Of a DNA stretch of 64,000 bases, positions 29,143-38,412 are shown in pieces; within the stretch, counting starts at the first letter, position 1; each line of letters begins with the position of its first letter. The stretch is taken from positions 1 through 64,000 of the forward strand of contig JAUQQP010000005.1 of assembly GCA_030549855.1 (NCBI GenBank), given 5' to 3'. The DNA is from Cyanobacteriota bacterium SRBZ.bins.94.201705 (lineage in GTDB: Bacteria > Cyanobacteriota > Cyanobacteriia > Cyanobacteriales > Cyanobacteriaceae). A program made the translations under genes and the position numbers. Under the pieces are notes generated by a model that did no database searches, was not told the DNA's origin, and saw nothing but the letters and a program-made list of their open reading frames with translations.

Positions 29143-31899
29143 ATGGACTTAATAATATGTCATCAAAATGCCGATTTTGACGCCTTAGGGGCAGCGGTAG
29201 GCTTGACAAAACTCTACCCTGGGGCGAAGATATTACTGGTAGACGGGGCACATCCCTCCGTTACAAGATTTTTAAGTCTCCATCGGGATGAATTTCCTCT
29301 AGTAGAATTTCGCAGCGTTAACCCCCTCTTAATCCGCCGTCTCCTGGTAGTAGATACCCAGAAACTTCAACGGCTGGGCAAGGCACAACAGTGGCTACAA
29401 TTAGACAACATAGAATCAGTGGTTATCTATGACCACCACCTGGAGACGGAGGATGAAGGCCTAATCCCCAATTGTGACGGCAAAACCCCCAGTATAATCA
29501 AGTATACAGAAAAAGTGGGCGCCTGTACCACTATCGTTTGTGAACTTTTGCAACAAAAATCCCTCAGCCTCAACAGCATCGAAGCCACGGCCATGGCACT
29601 AGGAATACATGTGGATACAGGCTCACTTACTTTTGAACAAACCACAGCAAGGGATGCCTCGGCTTTAGCTTGGTTGATGAGTCAGGGTGTTAATCTAAGA
29701 GTATTGGCAGAATTTGTAGAGCCTACCATAGCACCAAATCTGAGAAAATTATTGCCTAGTGCCCTGAAAAATCTGGAGACTGTTACTGTCCACGGTTACA
29801 CTATCGGCTGGATACTGGTTTGTACCCCCCATTATATTCCTGGTTTGTCTACCTTCGTCAGCCGCATCCGTGATTTGAGCGATACTGATATTCTCATCTT
29901 TGGCCACTATTACGGCGCCAAGGGGGAAAAACCGGGAAAATTGGCTATAATCGGCCGCAGTAGCGGAGAAAGTGTCAATTTAGGCCAAATATTCCAGGAA
30001 TTCCAAGGAGGAGGGCATAAAAGTGCCGCTTCTATAACCCTGCGTTGTGATAACCCCGAGGAAGTCTTAGAGAGGATAGTCTCTCGCGTGAAACAGGCAA
30101 TACCTACCCCCCCCACCGCCAGGGATTTAATGTCTTACCCTGTGCGCACTATTTTACCAGATACCACCATAGCCGAAGCACAGCGAATACTCCTCAGATA
30201 TGGGCATTCGGGATTAGTAGTGGTAGACTCCCAACAACAACTGGTGGGGATTATCTCTCGTCGAGACATCGACTTGGCTTTACACCACGGTTTCGCCCAT
30301 GCCCCAGTGAAGGGCTATATGACGAGGAATGTCCATGTTATCCATCCTAATACCACTTTACCAGAAATAGAACAGTTAATGGTAGAAAATGACATCGGCA
30401 GACTGCCAGTGATGGAGGAGGGAAAACTAGTGGGTATTGTCACCCGCACCGATGTTTTGCGTCATCTCCACTCTTGTCACCCCCACTTAAAGCCTCTCCA
30501 CTTTTCCTCCAACAATCCCCCCCTGATTTCCTGTCTTCTCCCCTCCCTGCCTAATCAACCGTCTCCCCCACTCTGGCAACTCCTACAAGCCGCGGCAGAA
30601 TACGCCCAAAAACAGGGATGGCATCTGTATCTTGTCGGTGGTGCGGTTAGGGATTTCCTCCTCAGCGAAGATGAAGAGACTGTATATTTACAAGATATTG
30701 ACTTAGTAGTTGACGGTTATCACCAGGCAACAACCCCGGCTGCCGGTGTCCATTTGGCTAAAGCATTGAGAAAAATCTATCCTCAAGCCCGTCTGAGCAT
30801 CCATGGTGAGTTTCAAACAGCAGCTCTATTATGGCATAAGGATCCACAATTAGGGTCATTATGGGTAGATATTGCCACGGCGCGCACGGAATTCTATCCC
30901 TATCCTGCTGCTAATCCTCTTGTGGAATCTAGTTCTATCCGTCAAGACTTGTATAGGAGAGATTTTACCATAAATGCCTTGGCAGTGCGTCTTACCTCCC
31001 CCAATCCTGGTGAGTTGTTGGATTTTTTTGGTGGCGTCAGGGATTTACGTTTGAGGAGGATAAAAGTCTTACATCCCAACAGCTTTATTGAGGATCCTAC
31101 CAGAATATATCGAGCTGTGCGTTTCGCCACAAGACTCAATTTTACCATAGAAGAGGAGACTCGAAGGTACATGGATTATGCCATCCACTGCGGGGTTTTT
31201 GAAAGAGTTTCTCTAGAAAACAAACCACTCCCTGCCTTAACCACCCGTCTCCGCACAGAATTGCATTATATTCTCTCTGCCTCCTATTGGCAGCAAGCCT
31301 TGAAACTACTTCAGGAAATTGGTGCGTTGCGTTGCATTCACCGTCATTGCCAACTTACTCCCACTGTTTGGTGGCAACTCCGTTTTCTTGAGCGAATGTT
31401 AAAATTTTACCACCAGGTGCCCTCTTCTACCCCTATTTCTCCCTGGCTGCTACGTTTAGAGGTTATCCTGGCTAGTTTTCCTGAAGGGGTGAATGTAGCT
31501 GAAAGTCTACAACTGCCTCAAGACAGCATCCAGCGTCTTCGTTGTTTGCCAGCCGACAAGGAAACCATCCATAAAATTCTACCCACCTGTGAGAAGATAA
31601 GCGAAAAAGTTTTCTGTCTTGACAACTATCCTCCTCTTACTCTAATGCTAGTTGCCCTCCAAAGTGATAAACTCATTAGGCGTTGTATCTGGTATTATCT
31701 AATGCATTGGCGTCACCGGAAACCCCCCCTCAATGGCAACGACTTAAAACAGCTGGGTTACAAGCCTGGGAAGGCATTTAAACAAATGTTAGAGGAAATA
31801 CGCGCACTATTTTTAGACGGCGAAATCCAATCTCGTGAGGAAGCCATAGATTATCTCCTCAAAAAATATCCCCCGGTGAAAGACAAGACAAACCCCTAG
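29143..31899 (+). CDS. DHH-CBS-tRNA nucleotidyltransferase fusion
   Basis: This 918-residue protein has four parts. The first is a DHH/DHHA1 phosphoesterase (1-315; NADFDALGAAVG at 9-20, DHH in YDHHLE, GGGHKSAA). The second is a CBS pair (about 325-450). The third is a class II polymerase-beta-type nucleotidyltransferase (about 480-620; VGGAVRDFLL, DIDLVVDG, RDLYRRDFTINALA). The last is a tRNA-binding helical region. The same order is known in the Aquifex-type A-adding enzyme, so it probably adds the terminal A of tRNA CCA ends alongside a separate CC-adding enzyme. The DHH part may degrade small nucleotides. A single all-CCA enzyme is the alternative. Confidence 0.9.
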   Translation: MDLIICHQNADFDALGAAVGLTKLYPGAKILLVDGAHPSVTRFLSLHRDEFPLVEFRSVNPLLIRRLLVVDTQKLQRLGKAQQWLQLDNIESVVIYDHHLETEDEGLIPNCDGKTPSIIKYTEKVGACTTIVCELLQQKSLSLNSIEATAMALGIHVDTGSLTFEQTTARDASALAWLMSQGVNLRVLAEFVEPTIAPNLRKLLPSALKNLETVTVHGYTIGWILVCTPHYIPGLSTFVSRIRDLSDTDILIFGHYYGAKGEKPGKLAIIGRSSGESVNLGQIFQEFQGGGHKSAASITLRCDNPEEVLERIVSRVKQAIPTPPTARDLMSYPVRTILPDTTIAEAQRILLRYGHSGLVVVDSQQQLVGIISRRDIDLALHHGFAHAPVKGYMTRNVHVIHPNTTLPEIEQLMVENDIGRLPVMEEGKLVGIVTRTDVLRHLHSCHPHLKPLHFSSNNPPLISCLLPSLPNQPSPPLWQLLQAAAEYAQKQGWHLYLVGGAVRDFLLSEDEETVYLQDIDLVVDGYHQATTPAAGVHLAKALRKIYPQARLSIHGEFQTAALLWHKDPQLGSLWVDIATARTEFYPYPAANPLVESSSIRQDLYRRDFTINALAVRLTSPNPGELLDFFGGVRDLRLRRIKVLHPNSFIEDPTRIYRAVRFATRLNFTIEEETRRYMDYAIHCGVFERVSLENKPLPALTTRLRTELHYILSASYWQQALKLLQEIGALRCIHRHCQLTPTVWWQLRFLERMLKFYHQVPSSTPISPWLLRLEVILASFPEGVNVAESLQLPQDSIQRLRCLPADKETIHKILPTCEKISEKVFCLDNYPPLTLMLVALQSDKLIRRCIWYYLMHWRHRKPPLNGNDLKQLGYKPGKAFKQMLEEIRALFLDGEIQSREEAIDYLLKKYPPVKDKTNP

Positions 31900-31982
31900 T
31901 AACTAGTACAAGTTTATGATTGTTTACTACTTTTATGACCATGTTAATACGGGTTTATGACTATAAATTCCTATCACCTCTT

Positions 31983-32260
31983 CCCCAGCCATAGGGATAA
32001 ATTGGATATGTTACGCCATGATAGTTGAGAAATCTCCCTGCCGCACAGGAGAAAGACAATTGGCATTAGGAGTATCCCCCCTAAATTCTTGGAAACTGCC
32101 GGTGTAGCAAAAAAAAGTACTAACCCTCTCCTAAGGGGTGAATCTGATGTACTATAGCATGAGAAGTGAGAAGTCTTCTTACCGCATATGAAAAAGGCAA
32201 TTGGCATTAGGAATATTCCCCCTAAATCCTTAGAAACTGCCGTTGTGGCAGCAAAGGAAA
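31983..32260. repeat. Diverged tandem duplication, period about 141 bases
   Basis: Copy 1 (about 31983-32121) and copy 2 (about 32124-32260) align through most of their length. Both contain ATTGGCATTAGGA (32059 and 32200), CCCCCTAAAT plus CTT, GAAACTGCCG and a GCA/AAG-rich end. Copy 2 contains the start of the small ORF at 32188. The matching frame of copy 1 is closed, so the ORF's N-terminal region has been duplicated and one copy has decayed. Confidence 0.7.
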
Positions 32261-32463
32261 AGCTGCCGCCTCACAACATTTCTCCTGCCAGTAAAGTCAA
32301 ATACACCAACAGTGGTAGGCTTGCCTTTTGTTATTTTCTCCTCATTACCTCCACGGTGTTTGGCTTTGGGGGGTTTGGTTTTGGGCTAGGACTTCGTTAT
32401 ACTCATCTTTGGCATTCTAACATATTTTCCCCCAACAATTCCCTCAGCAACCATTCTCCCTAA
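32188..32463 (+). CDS. Small putative membrane protein
   Basis: This 91-residue protein has a basic N-terminal region (MKKAIGIRNIPPKSL) and a single membrane span (about 50-72: FCYFLLITSTVFGFGGFGFG) followed by LGLRYTHL. I do not recognise the family. The Gly/Phe-rich span is the best evidence for a real gene. No good ribosome binding site precedes the ATG, and the first third lies inside the tandem duplication, so the true start may be internal. Its end overlaps the convergent membrane-protein gene by 20 bases. Confidence 0.4.
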   Translation: MKKAIGIRNIPPKSLETAVVAAKEKLPPHNISPASKVKYTNSGRLAFCYFLLITSTVFGFGGFGFGLGLRYTHLWHSNIFSPNNSLSNHSP

Positions 32464-33790
32464 TTTCATGGCCATCCAGTTTTTCTATAGTTTGTTCTAG
32501 TATATCCCTTTCGGTGGTATACACTATATCCCCTGCCGTTAGGATTTTTTGTTTTCCATAGTTTCTGGCATATAGGATGAGGTTTTGTAATTGTGGGCTA
32601 TTTTGGAGGATATAGGCTTGTTTTTCCCTTTGTTGATTTCTTTGTATAATTCTCCGGTTGCGTCTTTGTAGCCACAAATAGCGAATTAGGGGGATGGCTA
32701 GATACCCTACGGCATAGGTTAGAAGAATCCCATAGATAGAATTTACAAAAGCGATAAACCCCCCCATTTGTCGCACCACTTCTGGGGTTAACAGGCTACC
32801 CAACATTAGGGCTAGAATAATATTAACCCCTCCTAACCCCAGGGCTGCCATTTTCTGCTGACTGGTTGCCATACTAAATTGCCAGAGGTTTTCCTTCAGA
32901 TAGGGTGGGATTTCGGTTTTTTCTCTTTCCGACGCCGTTACTTGTAATTCTGGGAAGTAGTAGATAATTTCACCCGTTTCGCTTACTTGAGGATAGCCAT
33001 TAAAGCGAATTAACACTGGCAGTATATAATCTCCACTCGTCTCGTTGCTAATATCAATGTTATCCAAATAGGGGGCTATTTGTTCTGCAATTATTGCCCC
33101 ATTGTTGTTTCTTATTACTGCTGCTATATACTGCCACCTTTTTTCTTCCAAATCCTTATTCGGATTGCCATCTCCAAACAGGAAGGAATAAATCGACTCT
33201 AGGAAATTTAGCCTGCTACTACCGCCTGATTCAATTTCCCTTCTTTTTTCGTAGAATCTCTCCTCATAATCTCCGGTAAATATCCAAAAGAAATCCGGCA
33301 TAATCCAAATCCTTGGCAGGAATACCATTCCTCCCCCCTCGCCTCTCTCACTATTTCCCCTGTTTTCATTATCCCTTCCCCCTCCGCTACTTATCCCTAT
33401 GATGATTACCGCTATTGCCAGCAACATTATTATTATGGAGGTTATCAATATAATCCCAAAAGAAATTCTAATCAGGTAGAATATAGTGTCCCATGCTTTT
33501 TTTAGCCATTTCTCCCACCGCAGTCGCCAGTATTTATTCCTCAGAATTGCCCTAAAATTTTGGGGAAACACATAGACAATATCCCCTGTTTCTGCTACCT
33601 GCAAATTCCCCTGGCTATCGGCGGCTAATTTCAATAATTCCTTTTCTGCCACCCTCAAATCCAATCCCAATCTTCCCGCCACATCTCCCACTGTCACCCT
33701 ATAATTTAACTCCTCTATTGACTCAATTAGTCTGCTGTTTACACTCATCTTCTCTTCTGCCTTGCCACTACTTTTGTTTTTTCCTCCCAT
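32444..33790 (-). CDS. Conserved cyanobacterial membrane protein of unknown function
   Basis: This 448-residue protein has an N-terminal winged-helix-like region (about 15-85: VTVGDVAGRLGLDLRVAEKE, then VAETGDIVYVFP). A membrane span follows (about 105-135: ISFGIILITSIIIMLLAI), then a long soluble part containing a second copy of the VSETGEIIYYFP motif. Two more membrane spans (about 318-385) and a third TAGDIVYTTERDILE motif follow. The threefold (E/A)TGDIVY(V/Y)FP element suggests repeated winged-helix modules on both sides of the membrane. The function is unknown. ATG at 33748 (MSVNSRL) is an alternative start. Confidence 0.75.
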   Translation of the reverse strand: MGGKNKSSGKAEEKMSVNSRLIESIEELNYRVTVGDVAGRLGLDLRVAEKELLKLAADSQGNLQVAETGDIVYVFPQNFRAILRNKYWRLRWEKWLKKAWDTIFYLIRISFGIILITSIIIMLLAIAVIIIGISSGGGRDNENRGNSERGEGGGMVFLPRIWIMPDFFWIFTGDYEERFYEKRREIESGGSSRLNFLESIYSFLFGDGNPNKDLEEKRWQYIAAVIRNNNGAIIAEQIAPYLDNIDISNETSGDYILPVLIRFNGYPQVSETGEIIYYFPELQVTASEREKTEIPPYLKENLWQFSMATSQQKMAALGLGGVNIILALMLGSLLTPEVVRQMGGFIAFVNSIYGILLTYAVGYLAIPLIRYLWLQRRNRRIIQRNQQREKQAYILQNSPQLQNLILYARNYGKQKILTAGDIVYTTERDILEQTIEKLDGHEIRENGC

Positions 33791-34051
33791 TTTAGTTCAA
33801 TCTCCTATCTCCCTTGACAATGGCATTTTTTCTTGTTATCCTGAAGACATAGAGTAGGATGGGGGGTTAGTGTTAGGAAAAAGGGATAGAGGGGGGCAGG
33901 TGTGGAGACTGCCAAGACACTGGGGTTGCCAGGAAAATAAACGGAAATAATTATCAAGAGAGAGGAAAGAGGGAGAGGAGGAATTTGCGTGAGGGACAGT
34001 TGTAGGGAATAATGGTCTATAAGTGGGAAGAGAGAAGAGGAAAAAAGAGAT
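33791..34051. other. Divergent intergenic region before pheS
   Basis: This G- and A-rich stretch between two divergent genes shows no ORF, clear promoter pair or hairpin with a T run. The T box leader known for some aminoacyl-tRNA synthetases was looked for by eye and not found. Confidence 0.35.
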
Positions 34052-35053
34052 ATGACAGAAATAAAAGAATTAGAGAGGGAATTGAGGAGTCTGGGAGAAA
34101 ATGCGGAGAAGGAAATAGAAGAGGCAGACAGCCTGGAGAAGTTGGAGGGGATAAGAGTAAGCTACTTGGGGAAAAAGGGGAAAATATCGGTAATAATGAA
34201 GGGAATGGGCAAGTTATCGCCGGAAGAGAGGCCTTACCTAGGGGCGATAGCCAATGAAATCAAGGAAAAAATACAAGAGAAACTAAAAAAACAACAGGAA
34301 ACAATCCAAGAGAGGGAAATAGAGAGGAGAATCAAGGAAGAAACCCTGGATGTGACAATGCCGGGGGTAAGTAGACAACTAGGAAGAATACACCCTATCC
34401 AAGGCACAATAGACAGAATTGTAGATATATTTGTCGGGATGGGGTATACGGTAGCAGAAGGGCCACAAATAGAAACAGACTACTACAATTTTACAGCCTT
34501 AAACACCCCCGAAGACCATCCGGCAAGGGATATGCAGGATACCTTCTACTTCGAGGATGGGACATTATTACGTACCCATACATCCTCAGTACAGATACGC
34601 TACATGGAGAAGCACAAACCCCCCATCAAAATTGTAGCACCAGGTAGGGTATACAGAAGAGATACAGTAGATGCCACCCATTCGGCGGTATTCCACCAGG
34701 TAGAAATCTTGGCAGTGGGGGAGGGGTTGACTTTTACTGACTTGAAGGGTACTATTAAAGAATTCCTCAGAAGGATGTTTGGGGAAGAGGTGCCTACGGT
34801 TTTCCGCGCCAGTTATTTCCCCTTTACTGAACCTTCTGCAGAGGTAGATGTAAAATGGCAGGGGAAATGGCTAGAAGTCCTTGGGTGTGGTATGGTAGAT
34901 CCTAATGTGTTAAAAGCCGTAGGATACGACCCAGAGAAATATACCGGCTTTGCTGCAGGATTGGGGGTAGAGCGTTTTGCCATGATTCTCCACAAAATAG
35001 ATGATATTCGTCGTCTTTATCAGAGTGACCTTCGTTTCCTGCGACAATTCTGA
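34052..35053 (+). CDS. pheS: Phenylalanine--tRNA ligase alpha subunit
   Basis: This 333-residue class IIc synthetase subunit charges tRNA-Phe as an alpha2beta2 tetramer with PheT. The N-terminal coiled-coil (1-90) leads to the class II catalytic domain. Motifs: [55 protein letters not shown] and [11 protein letters not shown]. The pheT gene is not adjacent, as is usual in cyanobacteria. An overlapping plus-strand frame from 34012 is a shadow. Confidence 0.96.
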   Translation: MTEIKELERELRSLGENAEKEIEEADSLEKLEGIRVSYLGKKGKISVIMKGMGKLSPEERPYLGAIANEIKEKIQEKLKKQQETIQEREIERRIKEETLDVTMPGVSRQLGRIHPIQGTIDRIVDIFVGMGYTVAEGPQIETDYYNFTALNTPEDHPARDMQDTFYFEDGTLLRTHTSSVQIRYMEKHKPPIKIVAPGRVYRRDTVDATHSAVFHQVEILAVGEGLTFTDLKGTIKEFLRRMFGEEVPTVFRASYFPFTEPSAEVDVKWQGKWLEVLGCGMVDPNVLKAVGYDPEKYTGFAAGLGVERFAMILHKIDDIRRLYQSDLRFLRQF

Positions 35054-35055
35054 GC

Positions 35056-35085
35056 TGAAATTTATCATCCTTTGAAATTTATCAT
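35056..35085. repeat. 13-base direct repeat after pheS
   Basis: TGAAATTTATCAT occurs at 35056-35068 and again at 35073-35085, then a T run follows. There is no hairpin. It could be a small binding site pair or replication slippage. Confidence 0.5.
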
Positions 35086-35201
35086 TTTTTTCCCAAGGGG
35101 GTATTACTGTTTCCTCCATTTTCCCTTTTTCTCCCTCTTTCTAGCAACAGTCTAATTTTCTTCTATCATTCTTTTCAGGATTTACTGTAAGGGGGGAGTC
35201 T

Positions 35202-36140
35202 GTGTTTTTTAGTGTAATTATACCAACTTACAATCGTCTTGAAATTCTCAAAAAATGTATCCAGGCTGTAGAGAATCAGGAGTTTGACGGAAATCTGATT
35301 ACTGGTTATGAGATAATAGTAGTGGACGATGGGTCTACTGACGATACGGTATCCTGGTTAGAAGCCGCAAAGACCTCGTTGCCACATGTGCGTCTTTTGT
35401 GTCAGAATCATCAAGGGGCAGCGGCTGCTAGAAATCTAGGTGTGGTTAATGCCAGGGGGGATTGGATTGTCTTTATAGACAGTGACTTGGTGGTTACCCC
35501 TTCTTTTCTCCAAAGTCACGCCCAAACCCTTGTTACTGTCCAAAAAAAACTGGGGCATGACCGTATTTTTACCTATGGCCTGGTTATAAACACCTGCAAC
35601 TTTGATAATCCTACCAGTGAACCTTTTAAAATCACAGACTTTTCTGCCGCCTATTTTGCTACTGGGAATGTGGCAATTGCCAAAAAGTGGCTAATCCAGG
35701 CGGGTTTATTTGACACCAGCTTCAGGGAATACGGTTGGGAAGACTTGGAATTAGGGGTAAGATTAAAGAGGCTGGGGTTGAAGTTGATTAAATGTCCTTC
35801 AGCAGTGGGTTATCACTGGCATCCTCCTTTTAACCTTCAACAAATCCCTCAGTTAATAGAAAAGGAGAGACAACGAGCCAAAATGGCACTACTATTCTAC
35901 CAAAAACATCCCACTTTTCAGGTGCGTATGATGATTCAAATGACTAGACTTCACCTCCTTCTGTGGGGAATTCTTTCCCTTGGCGGTATACTCAACGAAA
36001 ACACCCTTAAACCCCTTCTTCAGTGGCTTATCCGTCTTGGCAAACCACAACTGGCTTTAGAGATTGCCAGAGTCTTCCTCAATTGGTATTTTGTCCAAGA
36101 AGTATATCGTGCTTATCGTCCACTTCAGCTAAAACACTGA
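35202..36140 (+). CDS. Glycosyltransferase family 2 protein
   Basis: This 312-residue GT-A protein has the nucleotide-binding start FFSVIIPTYNRLEIL, DDGSTDD (about 46-52), the metal motif FIDSDLVV, and the acceptor block EYGWEDLELGVRLKRLG with the ED general-base pair. The C-terminal 80 residues are amphipathic helix without a clear membrane span. The start is GTG at 35202 with GGGGGGAG five bases upstream. It probably works on cell-envelope polysaccharide; donor and acceptor are unknown. Confidence 0.88.
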   Translation: MFFSVIIPTYNRLEILKKCIQAVENQEFDGNLITGYEIIVVDDGSTDDTVSWLEAAKTSLPHVRLLCQNHQGAAAARNLGVVNARGDWIVFIDSDLVVTPSFLQSHAQTLVTVQKKLGHDRIFTYGLVINTCNFDNPTSEPFKITDFSAAYFATGNVAIAKKWLIQAGLFDTSFREYGWEDLELGVRLKRLGLKLIKCPSAVGYHWHPPFNLQQIPQLIEKERQRAKMALLFYQKHPTFQVRMMIQMTRLHLLLWGILSLGGILNENTLKPLLQWLIRLGKPQLALEIARVFLNWYFVQEVYRAYRPLQLKH

Positions 36141-36176
36141 AACTGCAAAAAAAAATAAGCAAACAGAATTTATCCC

Positions 36177-36240
36177 TATAATACTCTTAGACGAAAATAA
36201 GCAAACTCAAATAACAAACATAGATAAAACAACAAGGAGG
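36177..36240 (+). promoter_or_regulatory. Promoter and ribosome binding site of the acidic coiled-coil gene
   Basis: TATAAT lies at 36177-36182 and a strong AAGGAGG at about 36233-36240, eight bases before the ATG. A 12-base direct repeat, AAAATAAGCAAA, flanks the -10. No clear -35 is present. Confidence 0.45.
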
Positions 36241-36248
36241 AAAGTTTA

Positions 36249-37817
36249 ATGGGTATACTATCATTCTTTATTGGACTTATTGTAGGTGTTGTTGCTGGCG
36301 GTGGCATAATATGGTACCGTAATAAGGATAAAAAGTCTCCCCAGGAGGTGGAGGCAGAAAAACAAAAAGCCTTGAGTGAGGCTGAACAAAATTTTGAAAC
36401 CCGAAAACAGGAATTAATAGCCTCTCTCCGGGAAGAATACGCCGCCGAAGCCAATCAGAGACTTGCTGATACACAACGACAACTGGAAGACTATCAGAAT
36501 CAACTCAGTGAATTACAAGCCAATAAGACCTATTTAGAATCACAAATAGAACAACTTTCTCAATTACAGACTCAATTACAGAATCGCATCAACGAATTGG
36601 AAACCCAACTGGCTAACACCCACAACCAATTAACTGAAAGTAACAATCGTTGTCTGGAATTAGAAAATACAATAGCACAGTTACAACAACAACTACAAAT
36701 ACAACAAGATCAATTCCAACTACAAATCACCCAGTTACAAGAATCCTTCCAGGCAGAAAGAGAGGAATATGAGTTACAAATACAAAACCTCAGGGAAACT
36801 ATTGCCTCTTCCAGTGCCTCTCCTGTAGAAGAAAGTACTACGCCTCCCCCCTCACCACCGCTGATGGAAGGAGATCCATATGCTTCTCAGACTACAGAAG
36901 AAATACTGGAAGAGACACCAACAAACGGCTTCCCGGAGGCACAGGCGCAATACATAGAAGAATTAGTAGAAGAGTCTCCTCAGCCATCTGCGGAATCTAC
37001 ACAGGAAGAAGAGGCATCTAGTTTTGCCATCGAAGCCAGTGAGGAGTCAGCCTCCGACTTCTCTTTCTCCCCCCCCATGCCGGAAACAGAAGAGGAAGCC
37101 TTTGAATTCGAGTCACCTACTACACCTCCTGCGGCAGAAGAAGAGGAATCCCCCTTTGAATTCGAGTCACCTGCTACACCTCCTGTGGCAGAAGAAGAGG
37201 AATCCCCCTTTGAATTCGAGTCACCTGCTACACCCCCTGTGGCAGAAGAAGAGGAATCCCCCTTTGAATTCGAGTCACCTACTACACCTCCTGTGGCAGA
37301 AGAAGAGGAAGCCTTTGAAATTGAATCGTCAACAGCAGAAGAATTGTCGGATAGAGGGGAAGGGGGTGAAGATGAATTGGAATTGTTTGCCTCAGAGTCA
37401 GAGGCTTCTGCGGCGGCTGAAAAGAGAGTGGAGGATGAATTGGATGAGGGGGATATTTTCTCTCGACGAGAGTCTACAACCTCCCCTGCCGAAGACGAAT
37501 CGGATGACTGGCTTTCTGATTCCCAACCTTCTGCTTCCTCCCAAGATGATGAATTGCTATTAGAGGAAACGGCTGATGATGAGGAATTTGACTTTGATTT
37601 TGAAGAGTCTTCCCAATCGCCTACTACTTCATCCTCCTCTGGAGAAGAAACACCCCCCGACTTGGTATTGGAAGACTCAGACGACGATGAATTTGAATTT
37701 CCCTTTGATGTAGATGAAAGTCAAAACAACAATAATGGACATTCACAGGAAGACTTGGATTTGGACAATTTGTTGGAAGACAAAGAAGACAAAGAAGACA
37801 AAGAGGAGGGGAAGTGA
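36249..37817 (+). CDS. Membrane-anchored coiled-coil protein with acidic repeats
   Basis: This 522-residue protein has an N-terminal membrane anchor (residues 3-24, FFIGLIVGVVAGGG), a coiled coil (about 35-195, Gln-rich heptads) and a long, strongly acidic low-complexity tail. The tail contains four copies of an 18-residue unit (FEFESPATPPVAEEEESP) at 285-355. It ends in KEDKEDKEEGK. The layout (anchor, rod, disordered acidic tail) fits a scaffold or envelope-spacing protein. I do not recognise the family. The next gene converges after 15 bases. Confidence 0.8.
   Translation: MGILSFFIGLIVGVVAGGGIIWYRNKDKKSPQEVEAEKQKALSEAEQNFETRKQELIASLREEYAAEANQRLADTQRQLEDYQNQLSELQANKTYLESQIEQLSQLQTQLQNRINELETQLANTHNQLTESNNRCLELENTIAQLQQQLQIQQDQFQLQITQLQESFQAEREEYELQIQNLRETIASSSASPVEESTTPPPSPPLMEGDPYASQTTEEILEETPTNGFPEAQAQYIEELVEESPQPSAESTQEEEASSFAIEASEESASDFSFSPPMPETEEEAFEFESPTTPPAAEEEESPFEFESPATPPVAEEEESPFEFESPATPPVAEEEESPFEFESPTTPPVAEEEEAFEIESSTAEELSDRGEGGEDELELFASESEASAAAEKRVEDELDEGDIFSRRESTTSPAEDESDDWLSDSQPSASSQDDELLLEETADDEEFDFDFEESSQSPTTSSSSGEETPPDLVLEDSDDDEFEFPFDVDESQNNNNGHSQEDLDLDNLLEDKEDKEDKEEGK
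37101..37313 (+). repeat. In-frame 54-base tandem repeat (4 units)
   Basis: Units start at 37101, 37155, 37209 and 37263, each beginning TTTGAATTCGAGTC. The first three are 54 bases and the last is 51. They are nearly identical at DNA level, which suggests recent expansion and possible copy-number variation between strains. All units keep the reading frame. Confidence 0.9.
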
Positions 37818-37832
37818 AAGGGAAAGGGTTTG

Positions 37833-38270
37833 CTAGGGAGAGGATTGGACAGTTGATAATCTCTTCCTGATTTTTAAACGATTGCGACTGTCTGGGAGAC
37901 GATCATAACTCAAATCGTCTGCTATCTTCTTTAAAATCTCAATGCCTCTCCCACTCTCTTTCCATTCTTCCTCCTCTTGTTGCGTTATTTTAATGGATTT
38001 GAGGTCAAAGGGGGAACCACAATCCCATATACTGATAGTAATTTCCTCTTGGTTTAGGTCTATTTCTATCTCTATTGGCGTGTCGATGGGTTTATCCTTG
38101 TGGGCGTGTTTCACTGCATTGGTAAACCCCTCAGCCAATGCCAATTGACACTCCAACCAGTCTCTTTGATCAATCCAGTTTTGCCTCATCTTATCAAATT
38201 GAGACAAAACCTCCTCCAGGCAATTTAGGTCACTCCTTACCTCGAAAAAAACCTTGTAACGGACTTTCAA
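37833..38270 (-). CDS. Anti-sigma-type ATPase (RsbW/SpoIIAB-like histidine-kinase fold)
   Basis: This protein of about 145 residues has the GHKL fold: N box in LALAEGFTNAVKHAHKD, G1 box WDCGSPFDL, and G2 box GRGIEIL. Such kinases bind sigma or partner proteins and phosphorylate an anti-sigma antagonist. No partner STAS gene is adjacent. Start choice: the open frame continues to a TTG at 38384, but that codon lies inside an AGACAAGCC hairpin and the extra residues look non-coding. TTG at 38270 follows AGGGA and matches the family's usual length, so I use it. The start is uncertain. Confidence 0.8.
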   Translation of the reverse strand: MKVRYKVFFEVRSDLNCLEEVLSQFDKMRQNWIDQRDWLECQLALAEGFTNAVKHAHKDKPIDTPIEIEIDLNQEEITISIWDCGSPFDLKSIKITQQEEEEWKESGRGIEILKKIADDLSYDRLPDSRNRLKIRKRLSTVQSSP

Positions 38271-38372
38271 AGCCAGCCAATCCCTATTACTCCTGTAATT
38301 ACCTATTTCTAATTTACACCAATTTCTGATAAAATCATTCCCCAATACCCGGGGAGAAGGATAGGCCCCCAA

Positions 38373-38394
38373 GGGTAGAGACAAGCCCTAACCC
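38373..38394. repeat. AGACAAGCC-loop hairpin
   Basis: GGGTAG, loop AGACAAGCC, CTAACCC with one bulged A. It lies in the divergent gap between the anti-sigma kinase and the alpha/beta hydrolase, so here it cannot be a simple end-of-gene terminator for either. Confidence 0.65.
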
Positions 38395-38412
38395 CTATTG
38401 CCCAATACCACT

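Noticed and set aside
33791-34051. T box or other riboswitch upstream of pheS
   Set aside because: No specifier loop, T-box sequence or terminator/antiterminator pair could be found by eye.
37101-37313. Possible CRISPR-like array
   Set aside because: The repeats are contiguous, in frame and without variable spacers; they encode protein.
37024-37563. 179-residue plus-strand ORF with HLLHLLWQKKR repeats
   Set aside because: It is the +1 frame of the 54-base repeats in the acidic coiled-coil gene, whose own frame has a strong ribosome binding site and domain order.
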